Origin: an uncultured Roseburia sp.
GTDB taxonomy: Bacteria > Bacillota > Clostridia > Lachnospirales > Lachnospiraceae
DNA length: 64,000 nucleotides
Direction of reading: 5' to 3'
Assembly (NCBI GenBank): GCA_947088345.1
Contig: CAMUGE010000004.1
Coordinates: 49,418-113,417 of the forward strand
The translations under genes were made by a program, and so were the position numbers. This document shows, piece after piece, positions 1 to 8,434 of the stretch. Numbering within the stretch: position 1 is the first letter of the stretch; every line of letters begins with the position of its first letter. The notes under the pieces were generated by a model. That model made no database searches and was not told the DNA's origin. It was given only the letters and a program-made list of their open reading frames with translations.

Positions 1-295
1 CGGGTACGGCGCCCAGTAAGCACGCCGGTTCAATTGACGCAATAAACGTCATATCCGGACAGAAAACCGCATCGTTTTGTCCGATCTGATTGGCCATATA
101 AATCAACTGCAGCGCGGCTGTTCCGTCAGAACAGGAAATCGCATGCTTTACCCCGACAAATTCCGCCAGCTTCTTTTCAAACTCCTCCACATAATCACCA
201 AGAATAAAATGCGCCCCGTCAAGCACTTCCTGTATATTGGCGTTGATTTCTTCTTTCAGATATCTGTATTGCGCTTTTAAATCAATAAATTCCAT
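1..295 (-). CDS. DegT/DnrJ/EryC1 family sugar aminotransferase, N-terminal part (cut by window edge)
   Basis: The minus strand is open from the ATG at 295 to the window edge and gives about 98 residues. They begin MEFIDLKAQYRYLKEEI and include CSDGTAALQL and the stretch PDMTFIASIEPACLLGA, which is the N-terminal third of a PLP-dependent DegT-type nucleotide-sugar aminotransferase (the SDGTAAL phosphate-binding turn and the DxTFxA segment). The active-site lysine lies beyond the edge. A GAGGAG ribosome binding site sits 8 nt before the ATG, inside the end of the upstream acetyltransferase gene, so the two are translationally linked. With the acetyltransferase and the NAD-dependent oxidoreductase upstream it forms the WlbA/WlbB/WlbC (WbpB/D/E) set that makes UDP-2,3-diacetamido-2,3-dideoxy-glucuronic acid from a UDP-GlcNAc uronate. 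That assignment is by context and is inferred. Confidence 0.85.
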   Translation of the reverse strand, partial: MEFIDLKAQYRYLKEEINANIQEVLDGAHFILGDYVEEFEKKLAEFVGVKHAISCSDGTAALQLIYMANQIGQNDAVFCPDMTFIASIEPACLLGAVP

Positions 296-300
296 CCGTT

Positions 301-879
301 TTACTCCTCGCTCACAAGTTTGCCGTCTTCTCTGCGATACCGCTTCTGACATTTTGCACAGACATATTCGGATGCGCCATTCTCATATAATTTCTCCCCA
401 CAGCGGCACACATAACCCCGGACACGCGCAGGATTTCCCATAACCAGCGCATGTTCCGGAACGTCAAACGTCACGACGCTCCCTGCCCCAACCAATGCAT
501 AGGCGCCAATCGTATGCCCGCAGAGGACAGTCGCATTTGCGCCGACCGTAGCGCCTTTTTTAATTACTGTTTTTCTGAATTCATTCTTTTTTTCAATAAA
601 GCTTCTTGGATTCAGCACATTTGTAAACACACAGCCGGGACCCAAAAAAACGTTGTCTTCACATATGACCCCAGTATATAAAGCGACATTATTTTTGATC
701 TTGACACGACTGCCAATTTTTACCCCCTTTTCCAAAAATACTCCCTGCCCGATATTACAATGCTCTCCAATCTCCACTTCCTCCATCACATTACAAAACT
801 GCCAGATTTTCGTCGCATTCCCTATTTGCGCCATCGGACTTACGATACTGCTCTCATGCGCCCAGTAGTTTTTTTCCAT
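301..879 (-). CDS. Left-handed beta-helix N-acetyltransferase, WlbB/WbpD-like, with C-terminal zinc ribbon
   Basis: This 192-residue protein is built from hexapeptide repeats (for example IGEHCNIGQGVFLEKGVKIG and GATVGANATVLCGHTIGAYALVGAGSVV), the signature of trimeric acyltransferases. The last 40 residues carry two cysteine pairs (CRCGEK and CAKCQK), a zinc-ribbon tail often seen in WbpD/WlbB proteins. The family acetylates the 3-amino group of UDP-GlcNAc3N uronate using acetyl-CoA. It starts 3 nt after the stop of the oxidoreductase gene and ends 5 nt before the aminotransferase ATG, so the three genes are one transcription unit. The exact sugar is inferred from this trio; other amino-sugar substrates are possible. 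Confidence 0.88.
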   Translation of the reverse strand: MEKNYWAHESSIVSPMAQIGNATKIWQFCNVMEEVEIGEHCNIGQGVFLEKGVKIGSRVKIKNNVALYTGVICEDNVFLGPGCVFTNVLNPRSFIEKKNEFRKTVIKKGATVGANATVLCGHTIGAYALVGAGSVVTFDVPEHALVMGNPARVRGYVCRCGEKLYENGASEYVCAKCQKRYRREDGKLVSEE

Positions 880-882
880 CCT

Positions 883-1953
883 CTAAAACCGTTCCTTAAA
901 CTCTGTCGTACTGCAATCCTCCAGGGGAAACGTAACTTTCCTGCCTGTCGCAGCAGACTTATAAATGGCCAGCACCAGCTCCATTGCACGCTTTCCGGCG
1001 CGTGCGTCAACAATCGGCTCCCTGTCGCATTCCAGTGCATCGACCACATCAGCGTACAATTTTGTATGACCAAACCCATAGACATTCGGCGGTATTTCAC
1101 TGCACTCCTGCCTGACCAGGTCGGGATCGTCAAGATAATCGGAAAATCTCCACTCCTCAATTATATTTACCGCTTCCCCGCCTGCTTTTACGGTTCCTTT
1201 TTCTCCAAACAGATAGAGAGTCTCCTCGAGGTTTCTGGGATATACATTCGTTGTTCCCTCCACCACACCGTAAGCTCCGTTTCGAAATTTTACCAGGGCA
1301 AGTCCCAAATCCTCCGCCTCGATATAATTGTGTTTCTGCCGGTCTGTAATGCCGGTGACCTCCTCTATCTCATCCCCCATTAACCATCGCAGCAGGTCAA
1401 TATCATGAATACATTGATTCATCAATGCTCCGCCATCCTGCTCCCAGGTACCTCTCCATGCGGCTCTGTCATAATATTCTCTGTCTCTGGCCCAGCGTAT
1501 ATGTGCCGTTCCATAATACATTTTGCCAAAACGGTTCATGGCGACTGCCTCATGAATTTTTTGAATTGCCTTATTAAACCGGTTCTGATGACACGCGCAT
1601 ACTTTTACATTGTACTTTTCCGCCGCTGCAATGATCCGGTCGGCGTCCGCAATAGACAGTGCAATTGGTTTTTCGATGATACAGTTGCAGCCGTGCTCAA
1701 TACAAAAAAGCGCGATGGATGCATGCTTTCCGCTCTCAGTGCAGATTGCGACAAGCTCAGGCTTTTCTATTTCAATCATTACCTTATAATCCAAATACTG
1801 CCGTGTATCTGCATCCAATTCAAATTTGCGCATCTTATCTGTCATACATGTCTCATCCGTATCACAGATCGCAACAATTTGAAGCCCGTTATTTTTCGCT
1901 GCTACAATATGATTTGGTGAAATTCTGCCGCAGCCAATCAATGCGTATTTCAT
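883..1953 (-). CDS. Gfo/Idh/MocA family NAD-dependent oxidoreductase, WlbA/WbpB-like
   Basis: The protein has 356 residues from the ATG at 1953. A GAGGGA ribosome binding site 6 nt upstream rules out the longer reading that runs to 2016. The N-terminus MKYALIGCGRISPNH is a Rossmann dinucleotide-binding loop, and the EKPIAL motif that follows is typical of the Gfo/Idh/MocA family, as are the C-terminal alpha/beta domain and its histidine-rich NQCIHDIDLLRW segment. In the WlbA/WbpB group the enzyme oxidises C3 of UDP-GlcNAc uronic acid to provide the ketone for the aminotransferase encoded downstream. This is the first gene of the left-hand trio. The 260-nt gap upstream holds several inverted repeats, so it may have its own 5' control. 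Confidence 0.88.
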   Translation of the reverse strand: MKYALIGCGRISPNHIVAAKNNGLQIVAICDTDETCMTDKMRKFELDADTRQYLDYKVMIEIEKPELVAICTESGKHASIALFCIEHGCNCIIEKPIALSIADADRIIAAAEKYNVKVCACHQNRFNKAIQKIHEAVAMNRFGKMYYGTAHIRWARDREYYDRAAWRGTWEQDGGALMNQCIHDIDLLRWLMGDEIEEVTGITDRQKHNYIEAEDLGLALVKFRNGAYGVVEGTTNVYPRNLEETLYLFGEKGTVKAGGEAVNIIEEWRFSDYLDDPDLVRQECSEIPPNVYGFGHTKLYADVVDALECDREPIVDARAGKRAMELVLAIYKSAATGRKVTFPLEDCSTTEFKERF

Positions 1954-1993
1954 AAGTTCCCTCATTTCTACGCCGCTTTTTTGCGCATTTATA

Positions 1994-2081
1994 GTTTGTG
2001 GATGCAGCGCAGACACAAACTTTGGAGTGAAAAATTTTTCTAATCTTTCACTCTAACCCCCATGATTCCGCTTTGCGGAAT
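1994..2081. repeat. Double-hairpin intergenic repeat, copy A
   Basis: Two adjacent inverted repeats are visible: GTTTGTG (1994-2000) with CACAAAC (2014-2020), and GAGTGAAA (2025-2032) with TTTCACTC (2046-2053). A third small hairpin, ATTCCGC-ttt-GCGGAAT, spans 2065-2081. The same two-hairpin plan, with clear sequence similarity including a trailing CTAACC..CATGATTCC, recurs at 27370-27431 and in looser form at 47588-47677. All three copies lie upstream of a minus-strand gene inside a run of minus-strand genes. The function is unknown. Confidence 0.7.
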
Positions 2082-2094
2082 CTCATATCCGTTT

Positions 2095-2121
2095 GAAAAA
2101 CGCCTGTTTTGGGCGTTTTTC
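2095..2121 (-). terminator. Terminator-like hairpin after the glycosyltransferase gene
   Basis: GAAAAACGCC and GGCGTTTTTC form a 10-bp stem around a 7-nt loop, with runs of five T on either strand. It lies about 95 nt downstream of the glycosyltransferase stop at 2215. It may end or reduce transcription between the nonulosonate operon and the WlbA-like trio. Because the T-run is inside the stem, strength cannot be judged. Confidence 0.5.
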
Positions 2122-2122
2122 G

Positions 2123-2190
2123 GCGTGAAACTTAGTACGTGTTGGCGAAATGCCCTCTGGCATGAACCGTACAAGTACTAAGTTTCACGC
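2123..2190. repeat. 68-bp element with perfect 16-bp terminal inverted repeats
   Basis: GCGTGAAACTTAGTAC (2123-2138) is repeated exactly in inverted orientation at 2175-2190, and the centre holds a further ATGCC/GGCAT hairpin. It could be a very small MITE-like insertion or a strong RNA hairpin. No flanking target duplication is evident. Confidence 0.7.
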
Positions 2191-2214
2191 TATTCTCCTT
2201 GTATTTCTGCCGAT

Positions 2215-3294
2215 TCATTCCAGTATAAAATCCTGAAGCTTTTTTATATACTGCGTTATATTGCTAAGTCCAAGTACAGCCTCTTTCTTTTTATCTGCCC
2301 TTTCCCGAAACAAATCCGTAAGGCTTTCCTGATTCCTCGGTCTGTAAAAAAATATCCGGTCCCTGAATGTATCATATTCAAAGACTTTTTTTGCATCGGT
2401 TTTTGCGCATCCGGGAATCATGACGCCGCATCCCGAGTACAGTCCTTCGTACACAGTCCTTCCGATACAAAACTGCGAATCTCCTCTTAACACATAGTCC
2501 GATAGCGCATAGATCTCATCCATCTTAAGCACTCTTCCTGTAAATAAAATATTATTCTTCCCGGCAAATGCCGCTACTTTTTGCGGTCCGACTATCAGGA
2601 GTTTTGCATTTTTACAAGCTGCTTTGCAAAACGCGTCCGCCACAAATTCCATTCCTTTTTCTGAATTATCCGTTGCGGCAACAAAAGCAAAAACGGTTTC
2701 GCCCTCCCGAATCTGATAACGCTTCCTGGCTTCCTGCAAATCTACGGTTGGAACGTTCGTCTGATCAAAAGGATTATTTAAAACCATACTGTGTTTCCCA
2801 ACGCCCAACGCCTCTTTTGTAGGATAGTCAATATAAATAATCCCGCGGCTCTCCCGTATCTTCCTTTGTATCATTCGTTTTGGAAAAGCAGCTGCATTGC
2901 ACAATTCGCGTATATGGATATACATAGGATATTTTTTTGTCAGCAGCGGATAAAGAACATAAGAGTTGAGGTGAATAAAATCGTACTGTTTTTCCGCAAG
3001 CAAATCCATAATTGCTTTCCTGTTTTTTCTGTAATTGACCTCCCTCTCACACCAGTCCAGACAATGGTCAATTGAGCTAAGATAACTTGTCCGAAACGGC
3101 AGGTCAAATCGATAGACTTTCCGAATGTTAGATCCAAAATAATTTTTTAAAACTCTGCTGCTTACCCACACATCCTTTGGCGCCATCAAATCAACCTTTT
3201 CATCCAATCCGTTGATTAAATTTTTCAGACTGTGATTCGCCCCTCCGACCGTAACCGTATTGTGAGTAATAAATAACTTTTTGCTCTCTCCCAT
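2215..3294 (-). CDS. GT-B fold glycosyltransferase (GT4-like)
   Basis: This 359-residue soluble protein has two Rossmann-like halves. The N-terminal half contains GGANHSLKNLINGL, a typical glycine-rich acceptor loop, and the C-terminal half contains FAFVAATDNSEKG, a nucleotide-sugar pocket strand. GRTVYEGLYSGC near residue 280 matches the conserved donor-binding stretch of GT4 retaining enzymes. The start is preceded by AGGAG. It is the last gene of the run that begins at the NeuB-like gene, and it probably adds one sugar during assembly of the surface polymer, acting on the cytoplasmic side of the membrane. Donor and acceptor cannot be told from sequence. Confidence 0.75.
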   Translation of the reverse strand: MGESKKLFITHNTVTVGGANHSLKNLINGLDEKVDLMAPKDVWVSSRVLKNYFGSNIRKVYRFDLPFRTSYLSSIDHCLDWCEREVNYRKNRKAIMDLLAEKQYDFIHLNSYVLYPLLTKKYPMYIHIRELCNAAAFPKRMIQRKIRESRGIIYIDYPTKEALGVGKHSMVLNNPFDQTNVPTVDLQEARKRYQIREGETVFAFVAATDNSEKGMEFVADAFCKAACKNAKLLIVGPQKVAAFAGKNNILFTGRVLKMDEIYALSDYVLRGDSQFCIGRTVYEGLYSGCGVMIPGCAKTDAKKVFEYDTFRDRIFFYRPRNQESLTDLFRERADKKKEAVLGLSNITQYIKKLQDFILE

Positions 3295-3328
3295 TCTCTC
3301 CTCTTCCCGCGCTGCGTATCGTCATGAT

Positions 3329-5857
3329 CTATTCCTGCAGGGCCGCATATATATTTTCTCCGATCCTCTCCTGCACCGCCTGATCCCCCTCTTTCCGACG
3401 CTTGAAGCGCTCCATCTGTATGAGCCAGTCGTTCAAATCCAGAACAGAATCATTTAGCCCTGTTGCAGCAAGAAGATCTGCATCGTCCTTACATCTGATA
3501 TAATATTCTATTTTCTTTACTTCCTTCGTCCTAAGATCCATCAATATCAAGTTCTTATTTTTCGCAGACAACAGCATGAGAGAATGACCTCTTAGTTTTG
3601 ACATGCCATATTTCACCTGGTGGCACCTGCCTGCTCGAAAGGCCGAAGCTTCGTCTTCCTCTTCACCCTCGATAAAAATCTCTCTCATCCGATTCGACCG
3701 CAGATCCATTTCAATGACCATATTTGAATAACTCGGCGTCAGATATATGGAATTTCCGTAGAAAAAGCTCTGAGAAAACCACCATCCGTCCTCGCCTTCC
3801 CGCTCGGTAAACTTGCAGAATTTGGGAGGAAATTCGTGATAAGAAACGCATCTGCCGCTCTCTTCGTCCCAGGAAACAATCATTTGCCCTCCCCCGGTCA
3901 TCCAAAACAGCTCCCCGTCAAAACACAATGTATCGATCCCCTGCAGCTTCGTATCTATACTGCAAATCCGGATCTGTTCTGTCGCAAGATTAAATTTATA
4001 AATTTTACTGGAATGTCTGGCCGGAATATATATGTTCTGTCCCACCTGTTCTGTTTCTCCGCGCAGTTCATCACCTGGTTTTATATCAGGATAATACAGG
4101 TATGTGACAGTCTTTTGCTGCATATCCGCTTTCAGGACAACAAACACATTGGGGAAAATATACAGATATCTGCCATGGGCAAAAACATCCTCCTCCCTGA
4201 AATCAAGCCAGTCCCGTTTATCCTCCTCCACATCTATGTAAGTCCATTTACGGATGTCTTCCTGATAAAATACCAAGGCAGGCCTTGCATTTCTGCTTGA
4301 GAACATCAGAGCATCTTCCCATCTGTATATCCCTACGAACAATAGCGTATGATCGCCTTCCTCCGCTTTGCCAATCACAGACGTCTCGCCTGAGAGAAGA
4401 TCCGTCCTGCAAATTGCATTATAATTGACCGCCGGATAAATAATTGACTGTTCTTCCCAGAGCCAGTCGTAAAAGAACAGCCGGTAAAAATAATCATCCT
4501 CCCCGGCTGTCTGCATAAGTACCGGCTTGCCTGTATTTTTATAGAGCTGCACTACACTGCTGGCGTCCCCATAATATCCGTCGCTGACCGCAATCGCCCT
4601 GTTCAGATCAGATGAATCGTCGTAGATTCCAAAGCCCTCTTCCCTGTATTTTTTTAATATCTCCTCATATTTTGCCCATAATTGCGGGCGCATGGAGGAA
4701 ACAGTCGACTGGATCAGCGGATGCGGACGCCATAAAAGAGCTGTCTGCTCCTGTCTCTCCCGAAACAGCGCAAATACCCGCTCCATCTTCTCCAGCATCT
4801 TTTCGCTGTATGCCAGCAGCGCGCTGACACTGGTATTATAAAATATGATTTTTTTTCTGCTGCCGTCTTTCTTCCGTATAACGCCCTGCCAGTCAGAGGG
4901 CAGATTTGTGAAGCTTTTTTCACTGCATGCGGCTTTGTCATATTTTGGTGAACCCATCCCCAAAAATTTACTTAATAGCATTTCTTTATCGGTATGTTCC
5001 CGGCCCAGCCCGCATAACTTCGCCTGTTTTGCATATTCGCTGATATAAATCCGGCGCATGTTTTCAGACTGAACGATGACCCGGTCAGCATTGATAATAC
5101 CGGGAAGAAAACAAAAATGTTTTATTTCGTCTATCGCAGACTGATTTCCCGGCTCTATCTCTTCTAAAATAAAATATGGTATATAGATCAGCGCCTTTGT
5201 ATGCAGTTTCAGATTTTTACTAAAAAACCGTGGATGAATGCAGGTTATCAGATTGCAATTATCATATGGATTATGTATATAAATAATGTCCGGCTTGCGT
5301 TCTTCAAAATTGTAGGCCTGCCAATCCATGGTTTCCACATCGTTCGGGTACTGATCCCGCTCATCATGCATCGCGCCCAGACTGCCATCCGGATTTCTGT
5401 CATAGTATGGAATCGGCACGCAGTATGCATCGCAGTCCGGATCGTTTTTTGCAGCATAATAAACACTTTCCAACGCATCCCACATAGATGCTTTATATGG
5501 AAAAAAAGCGACTTCTTTTCTGACCTTTATATCATTTTTTATGCTGTTTTCCAATTTTAGAAGATGCTTGTACAATGCTTTGCCAACTCTATTCGAATTG
5601 GCCTCTCCAGTATTTAACTCCTCATAAATTCGATAAAGCAGCTCACAGTATTCTTCCGCAAAAGATACTGCCGCATGGTCTGCTCTCTCGAGTTTTTCCA
5701 CAGTAGTCCCTATGCTGATGGCACATTCCTGACACTGTCCTAACATCTCCTGTGCATGAGTATTCTGCCTGGCAGCAATATACTGCTTAATTTCTTCATG
5801 TGCCTGATACAGCGTATCTACCAGTTCCAGAATATCCCGTTTCTGTGCCTTTCTCAT
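3329..5857 (-). CDS. Large CDP-glycerol glycerophosphotransferase-like protein with a C-terminal beta-propeller-like region
   Basis: The protein has 842 residues from the ATG at 5857. An upstream ATG at 5866 is only 1-2 nt from the AAGGAGA site, so the second ATG (spacing about 10) is preferred. After an N-terminal helical region (residues 1-110), residues 110-460 include PDIIYIHNPYDN, LLWRPHPLIQ and YYGDASSVVQLY. These are hallmarks of the CDP-glycerol:poly(glycerophosphate) glycerophosphotransferase family (TagF/TagB type). Residues 470-790 contain repeated aromatic strand motifs (LFVGIYRWEDALMFSS, ELFWMTGGGQM, GNSIYLTPSY) that read like blades of a propeller. No membrane segment is seen. 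The likely role is transfer of a polyol phosphate or related group to a surface glycan. The propeller fusion is unusual, and the activity is inferred. Confidence 0.65.
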   Translation of the reverse strand: MRKAQKRDILELVDTLYQAHEEIKQYIAARQNTHAQEMLGQCQECAISIGTTVEKLERADHAAVSFAEEYCELLYRIYEELNTGEANSNRVGKALYKHLLKLENSIKNDIKVRKEVAFFPYKASMWDALESVYYAAKNDPDCDAYCVPIPYYDRNPDGSLGAMHDERDQYPNDVETMDWQAYNFEERKPDIIYIHNPYDNCNLITCIHPRFFSKNLKLHTKALIYIPYFILEEIEPGNQSAIDEIKHFCFLPGIINADRVIVQSENMRRIYISEYAKQAKLCGLGREHTDKEMLLSKFLGMGSPKYDKAACSEKSFTNLPSDWQGVIRKKDGSRKKIIFYNTSVSALLAYSEKMLEKMERVFALFRERQEQTALLWRPHPLIQSTVSSMRPQLWAKYEEILKKYREEGFGIYDDSSDLNRAIAVSDGYYGDASSVVQLYKNTGKPVLMQTAGEDDYFYRLFFYDWLWEEQSIIYPAVNYNAICRTDLLSGETSVIGKAEEGDHTLLFVGIYRWEDALMFSSRNARPALVFYQEDIRKWTYIDVEEDKRDWLDFREEDVFAHGRYLYIFPNVFVVLKADMQQKTVTYLYYPDIKPGDELRGETEQVGQNIYIPARHSSKIYKFNLATEQIRICSIDTKLQGIDTLCFDGELFWMTGGGQMIVSWDEESGRCVSYHEFPPKFCKFTEREGEDGWWFSQSFFYGNSIYLTPSYSNMVIEMDLRSNRMREIFIEGEEEDEASAFRAGRCHQVKYGMSKLRGHSLMLLSAKNKNLILMDLRTKEVKKIEYYIRCKDDADLLAATGLNDSVLDLNDWLIQMERFKRRKEGDQAVQERIGENIYAALQE

Positions 5858-5888
5858 ACTGACCATTCTCCTTTGCCCGATTATTCTG

Positions 5889-7043
5889 TTATTTCCAGAT
5901 CGGGTTTTTGAGCTCCCAACCGTGTTCCGTTCGTTTCCAGATATGATCTGATCTCCAGGAATCTATAAATTCACGGCATTGTTCCTCCGTAATATCGCAA
6001 TATTTTAAAAACACATCATAATATTTCCGAGGAAATTCTCCGTCATATTTTTTAATAAGTTCAATCCCTTCTTCGCGGCTGATCCTGCCGTCTCTGATCT
6101 CGTGTGACGCATCTGATGTCGCGCGGCCGATTCCAAACTTGATATAAGAGAGATAGTAATGGAATCCATCCAACTGATCATCCAGACTTGCATGATTTGA
6201 ATAAGTACCCTCACTGCGCTCGTCATTACAGAGAAATCCGGTATTTTCCTCACAATAACGATAATTTTCGTGTGGGTCCCAATATTTGTAATAACTAAAG
6301 AAATGAATCTCGGTGTTATTTTTCTTAATATCCTCGAACTTTGGCGCCATATACGGAAGCAGGTCTTCCTCCGTCAATCCATACTTGGTCCAGACTTCCG
6401 GCCCCATCCCCGAAAAATAATGACGATCCGAATCGGTAATTTCTCTGGTAGGCCTGTATGCATTTTTCATATCGCCGCCATACTCAACCTCGCCGTTTTC
6501 TCCGTACATAATTAAAGAAATACCATAACGAACGGCCATCTGAAGCGGAAAATTATACTGCCCAAAGATAAAAGGCTGAAACGGATCTCCCAGATATTCC
6601 AGCGCAAGTTTTGTCAGCTTGCGATTTACCGTTCCATTCGGCCTTCCCAATATATTGTCAAATCCTCCGACATCAATAAACGCATCTAAATTTTTTCTTC
6701 CGATTTCAGTCGGAACAAGCGGCGACCATGTTACGGTAAGCGGATGCATCCCATATTTATATTTGAGCTGATGAGCGACATATCCTCCGTCTTTCCCACC
6801 GCTGCAGGGCACAATCACATCCCAGGAACCGTCTTTTGAGCGGAATCTGTCACACAGCTCTTTCAGCTCCTGCTCTCTTTTATTCCAGTCTGTTTTTCTT
6901 TTTAACTCGTTAAATCGACAGGCGCTGCACACGCCCTCTTCGTCAAACGTAATTCTCGGGCGCTGATTTGACATGGTACATTTTTTACAATATTTTACCT
7001 CTTCGGGCAAATTGTACATCTGTATCAGGTTTCTTTTTTCCAT
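5889..7043 (-). CDS. N-acetyl sugar amidotransferase (PseA/WbpG family)
   Basis: The protein has 384 residues. The ATG at 7043 is chosen because a GAGGAGG site lies 8 nt upstream; the upstream in-frame ATG at 7064 would overlap that site. Two N-terminal cysteine pairs (CKKC and CSAC) are followed by the PP-loop VPCSGGKDGGYVA near residue 85. That order is diagnostic for this family of ATP-dependent amidotransferases, which convert an acetamido group of an acidic sugar to an acetamidino group. PseA acts on pseudaminic acid derivatives and WbpG on ManNAc3NAcA. Both kinds of acidic sugar are plausible products of this locus, so the substrate is open. No HisH/HisF-like glutaminase partner is present in the window. 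Confidence 0.88.
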   Translation of the reverse strand: MEKRNLIQMYNLPEEVKYCKKCTMSNQRPRITFDEEGVCSACRFNELKRKTDWNKREQELKELCDRFRSKDGSWDVIVPCSGGKDGGYVAHQLKYKYGMHPLTVTWSPLVPTEIGRKNLDAFIDVGGFDNILGRPNGTVNRKLTKLALEYLGDPFQPFIFGQYNFPLQMAVRYGISLIMYGENGEVEYGGDMKNAYRPTREITDSDRHYFSGMGPEVWTKYGLTEEDLLPYMAPKFEDIKKNNTEIHFFSYYKYWDPHENYRYCEENTGFLCNDERSEGTYSNHASLDDQLDGFHYYLSYIKFGIGRATSDASHEIRDGRISREEGIELIKKYDGEFPRKYYDVFLKYCDITEEQCREFIDSWRSDHIWKRTEHGWELKNPIWK

Positions 7044-7056
7044 CGTTCCATCCTCC

Positions 7057-7749
7057 TCAATCATGTGGCCGATTGCTCAGTAATAACTCCGCAATCTGAA
7101 AATCCAGTTCTGAATCTATATCTATGGACTCGTTTTGCTCCATAATATACGCATAAGAATTACTTCCGTAAAAAGTCTGTATCTGTAAAAACGTGCTTAC
7201 TTTCGAGATATAAATTGCGCCGTTGAGTCTGTAACAGGTATCCAAATCCTGCCTTCTGACATTATGTTCACTCTTAATAAACCCAAACATATTCAAATCC
7301 GCAGGAAGCGTATTGCTAAGCAGAGGACTGTGTTCACATTCACATACGCTGACTACGGAATCTGCTCCCTTATCCTGAAAGAACTGAAACGCCTGGTCAA
7401 TATTTCGTTCTGTTCGCAGCGGCGAGGTAGGCTGTAACATTACAAACTGATCAAATGTTTTTCCCAGCTTCCTGTATTCATCCAAAACTTCCAATATCAC
7501 GTCTTTCGAACTGGCTGTATCTGTCGAGGTATTTTTGCTTCTCAAAAAAGGAACATTTGCACCATATTTTCTGGCGACAGCAGCATACTTTTCCGAATCC
7601 GTCGAGACCATTACCTCATCAATAAAATAACTTTTTAATGCGCTTTCTATGGTATACGCCACGAGAGGTTTTCCGTTTAACAGTCTTATATTCTTATCTC
7701 TGATTCCTTTTGAGCCGCTTCTTGCTGTTATAATTGCCAAATTACTCAT
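7057..7749 (-). CDS. neuA: CMP-nonulosonate (acylneuraminate) cytidylyltransferase
   Basis: This 230-residue protein starts MSNLAIITARSGSKGIRDKN, which contains the ARxGSKGI CTP-binding loop of CMP-sialate synthetases. It continues with LLNGKPLVAYTIESA, QPTSPLR near residue 107 and the metal-binding IDIDSELDFQIAE near the C-terminus. The reaction is CTP plus a 9-carbon 2-keto sugar acid to the CMP-sugar and pyrophosphate. It overlaps the upstream acyltransferase gene by 4 nt (ATGA), indicating translational coupling. Whether the sugar is neuraminic, legionaminic or pseudaminic acid cannot be fixed from this enzyme alone, so the gene symbol is a family label. Confidence 0.9.
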   Translation of the reverse strand: MSNLAIITARSGSKGIRDKNIRLLNGKPLVAYTIESALKSYFIDEVMVSTDSEKYAAVARKYGANVPFLRSKNTSTDTASSKDVILEVLDEYRKLGKTFDQFVMLQPTSPLRTERNIDQAFQFFQDKGADSVVSVCECEHSPLLSNTLPADLNMFGFIKSEHNVRRQDLDTCYRLNGAIYISKVSTFLQIQTFYGSNSYAYIMEQNESIDIDSELDFQIAELLLSNRPHD

Positions 7750-8384
7750 TGCACCGCTTCTCCTGCATTTTGATGATCTTTTATTTTCCTTGCAGGAATA
7801 CCTGCATAAACTCCCGGTTCCGTAATATCATGTATTACAACCGCGCCTGCCCCGACAATCACATGATCGCAGATTCTGATTCCGTCAATCACCGTGCTTC
7901 CGGCGCCGCAAAACACCAGATTACCGATCTCTGAACGGCCGCATATCACTGCGCGCGGCGCAATATGCGTGTGATTGCCAATGACTGTCTCATGTTCAAT
8001 CACGCTGCCTGTATTGATAATGGAATTAAAACCGATGCGGGCCTGAGGGCCGATAGATGCAGACGGCGCGACAAACGTTCCCGTTTCTATTTTGGTTTCC
8101 ATCCCGACATTTGCAAAACGCGAAACTACAGCGATGCTTTTTCCTGTCTGCGCTTCCTGCCTTTTCTCAAACAGCGCTCTGCGCCGTGCATTATCACCCA
8201 CAGCGACGATATAACAATCTTCCGGTTTCAATTCGTAGCTGCTTTTGGCCAAAAAACCAAGAATCCGTTCGTCCATGCCGGCATTCCCATCTACCGGAAT
8301 AATCTGTGCATCCTTATCATTCATGCAGATCGTATTTATGATACTTCTTGCGTGGCCGCCGCATCCGTATATTACTGTTGCCAT
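7746..8384 (-). CDS. NeuD/PglD-like sugar O- or N-acyltransferase
   Basis: This 212-residue protein has an N-terminal Rossmann-like segment starting MATVIYGCGGHARSI. That is the PglD/NeuD signature, where GxGGHA binds the sugar substrate. A left-handed beta-helix of hexapeptide repeats follows (IETGTFVAPSASIGPQARIG, IGNHTHIAPRAVICG, ICDHVIVGAGAVVIHDI). Family members transfer acetyl from acetyl-CoA to sialic acids or to UDP-amino sugars. Its place between the aminotransferase and the CMP-synthetase suggests it acetylates the amino group made by that aminotransferase or modifies the finished nonulosonate. Confidence 0.87.
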   Translation of the reverse strand: MATVIYGCGGHARSIINTICMNDKDAQIIPVDGNAGMDERILGFLAKSSYELKPEDCYIVAVGDNARRRALFEKRQEAQTGKSIAVVSRFANVGMETKIETGTFVAPSASIGPQARIGFNSIINTGSVIEHETVIGNHTHIAPRAVICGRSEIGNLVFCGAGSTVIDGIRICDHVIVGAGAVVIHDITEPGVYAGIPARKIKDHQNAGEAVQ

Positions 8385-8434
8385 TCTCCGGTTTACTCCT
8401 CTTTTGAACTCCTGCGCTGTTCGTGGTGTTTGTT

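Noticed and set aside
760-1383. Plus-strand frame of about 200 codons
   Set aside because: It is antisense to the clear oxidoreductase and acetyltransferase genes and matches no family.
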